Origin: Betaproteobacteria bacterium
GTDB lineage: Bacteria > Pseudomonadota > Gammaproteobacteria > Burkholderiales > SG8-39
Direction of reading: 5' to 3'
Assembly: GCA_007280315.1 (NCBI GenBank)
Contig: QYQC01000018.1
Span: 1-6,458 of the forward strand
DNA: 6,458 nt
Shown: piece by piece, positions 5,777-6,458 of the stretch
Layout of the letters: the number at the start of each line of letters is the position of its first letter
How positions within the stretch are numbered: position 1 is the stretch's first letter
Made by a program: the position numbers and the translations under genes
Notes under the pieces: generated by a model
What the model saw: only the letters and a program-made list of their open reading frames with translations
The model's database searches: none
Told to the model about the DNA's origin: nothing

Positions 5777-6220
5777 TCAATATGGCTTGAGCTGTGCGCG
5801 CACCTCGCCGCCCTTGTTGGCTGCACTGTGCACGTTGACGTAAAGCCCGCCATCCTTGTACGCCTCGTATTGGGCATCGGAAAGCTTGGCGCCGGCCGGC
5901 ACCGACCAGACATTGTCGCCGCTCTTGGTCAGGGGAACGATAACCGGGCCGTTCTTGCCTGCGGCGCCGATATGAATATGCGCCATCGTGCCTGCCACAC
6001 CGGTGGTGGTGACGCTTCCGGTTACGCTCTTGTCGGCGTGAACCGTGATGGTGCCGCTGCCGGACGCCGAAGTCGTCACGGCCGGGACTTCCTGGCTACC
6101 GCTGAGCGTTACCATGCCACGGTCGGCATAGGGCGAATGGGAACAGGCCGCGAGGGAAAGGGCGGCTGCGGCGATGATGCCCAGAAAAAGCGGCTGGTTC
6201 GATTGCTGCGATGTGTTCAT
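5777..6220 (-). CDS. CHRD-domain lipoprotein
   Basis: This 147-residue precursor begins with a lipoprotein signal peptide: hydrophobic core at about 11-22 and lipobox LAAC, with the lipidated cysteine at C26. The following residue is serine rather than aspartate, so Lol sorting to the outer membrane is expected. The rest (about 36-145) is one CHRD domain, named for chordin. Marks are GSQEVPAV (41-48), GTMAHIHIG (77-85), NGPVIVPL (90-97), W105, LYVNVHS (126-132) and GGEVRAQL (137-144). The biochemical role of bacterial CHRD domains is not established, although the conserved AHIH and NVHS histidines could bind metal or ligand. The start at 6220 is chosen over a longer frame from 6295, because AGGAG lies seven bases before it and the signal peptide follows directly. 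The gene appears to be transcribed alone or after the partial gene to its right, about 160 bases away. Confidence 0.92.
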   Translation of the reverse strand: MNTSQQSNQPLFLGIIAAAALSLAACSHSPYADRGMVTLSGSQEVPAVTTSASGSGTITVHADKSVTGSVTTTGVAGTMAHIHIGAAGKNGPVIVPLTKSGDNVWSVPAGAKLSDAQYEAYKDGGLYVNVHSAANKGGEVRAQLKPY

Positions 6221-6227
6221 GAACGGA

Positions 6228-6232
6228 CTCCT
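6228..6232 (-). promoter_or_regulatory. Ribosome binding site of the CHRD lipoprotein gene
   Basis: AGGAG on the minus strand sits seven bases before the ATG at 6220. It selects this start over the upstream in-frame one at 6295. Confidence 0.75.
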
Positions 6233-6255
6233 GAGTTGACGGGGCCAGATTTGGA

Positions 6256-6273
6256 TGCGGATTGACATCCGCA
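6256..6273. promoter_or_regulatory. Perfect inverted repeat upstream of the CHRD gene, possible operator or leader hairpin
   Basis: TGCGGAT and ATCCGCA are perfect seven-base inverted arms separated by four bases (TGAC), centred about 44 bases before the CHRD start. The size and place fit either a regulator dimer site or a hairpin in the mRNA leader. No clear promoter hexamers were found next to it. Confidence 0.4.
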
Positions 6274-6380
6274 GCGCCGCCTTGGCGTGGAGCAAACACG
6301 GGAGAGGGGCGGATTATTCCCGGAGTGTCGAGATACGACGGGAAATGGTCGCAGGCAGCGAACTCCCCGGTGCTAAAAAA

Positions 6381-6458
6381 CTAGCGGATGTGCTTGCGCC
6401 GTTGCGCCTCGGCGACGAAATCTTCCATTTCGGGATCGAGCGCATTGCGCGCCGAGAC
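6381..6458 (-). CDS. C-terminal end of an unidentified protein, cut by the right edge
   Basis: On the minus strand, 25 codons are open from the window edge to a TAG at 6381-6383. They read VSARNALDPEMEDF and then VAEAQRRKHIR. Third codon positions are mostly G or C, as in the neighbouring genes, and the peptide looks like a normal charged C-terminal helix. This is more protein-like than the opposite strand. The family cannot be named from this fragment. It is oriented like the CHRD gene, about 160 bases upstream of it, with no clear terminator after it. Confidence 0.55.
   Translation of the reverse strand, partial: VSARNALDPEMEDFVAEAQRRKHIR

Noticed and set aside
6262..6267. TTGACA on the plus strand, a perfect -35 hexamer
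   Set aside because: No -10 hexamer follows at 16-18 bases and no plus-strand gene begins downstream in the window. The match falls in the centre of the inverted repeat.

Overview
The window is a GC-rich stretch of about 6.5 kb, gene-dense, with GC-ending codons and short gaps between genes. The protein content suggests an environmental Betaproteobacterium, probably Burkholderiales-like. That placement is inference: it rests on recalled family resemblance of the alpha/beta hydrolase, the TPP enzyme and the GWNLIG/FWVN repeats, and no 16S or marker gene is present.

Layout. (1) Bases 1-967, plus strand: a two-gene overlapping pair. A basic protein, cut by the left edge, has an AT-hook-like and arginine-rich N-terminus. 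It is followed by a DUF6036/AbiEii-like nucleotidyltransferase. The arrangement resembles a toxin-antitoxin or abortive-infection module, and it is the part most likely to hold an undescribed function. (2) Bases 990-5205, minus strand: three genes in one direction. In transcription order they are a secreted cyclophilin-type prolyl isomerase with two C-terminal GWNLIG...FWVN repeats, an acetolactate-synthase-like TPP enzyme, and an epoxide-hydrolase-type alpha/beta hydrolase with all expected catalytic residues. Gaps of about 101 and 104 bases without clear terminators allow co-transcription of at least the last two. (3) Bases 5206-5379: a divergent intergenic region. (4) Bases 5380-5703, plus strand: a small YdhR-like alpha/beta-barrel protein with a strong ribosome binding site. 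(5) Bases 5704-5776: a convergent gap with two hairpins. (6) Bases 5777-6220, minus strand: a CHRD-domain lipoprotein, with an inverted repeat upstream. (7) Bases 6381-6458, minus strand: the last 25 codons of an unidentified gene cut by the right edge.

How the genes may work together. The TPP enzyme, the hydrolase and perhaps the small barrel protein could all act on small organic molecules, but no shared pathway can be shown from sequence. The cyclophilin and the CHRD lipoprotein are envelope proteins. No RNA gene, insertion sequence, CRISPR array or attachment site was found. Outside the first gene pair and the repeat-bearing cyclophilin, the region looks like ordinary chromosomal backbone.
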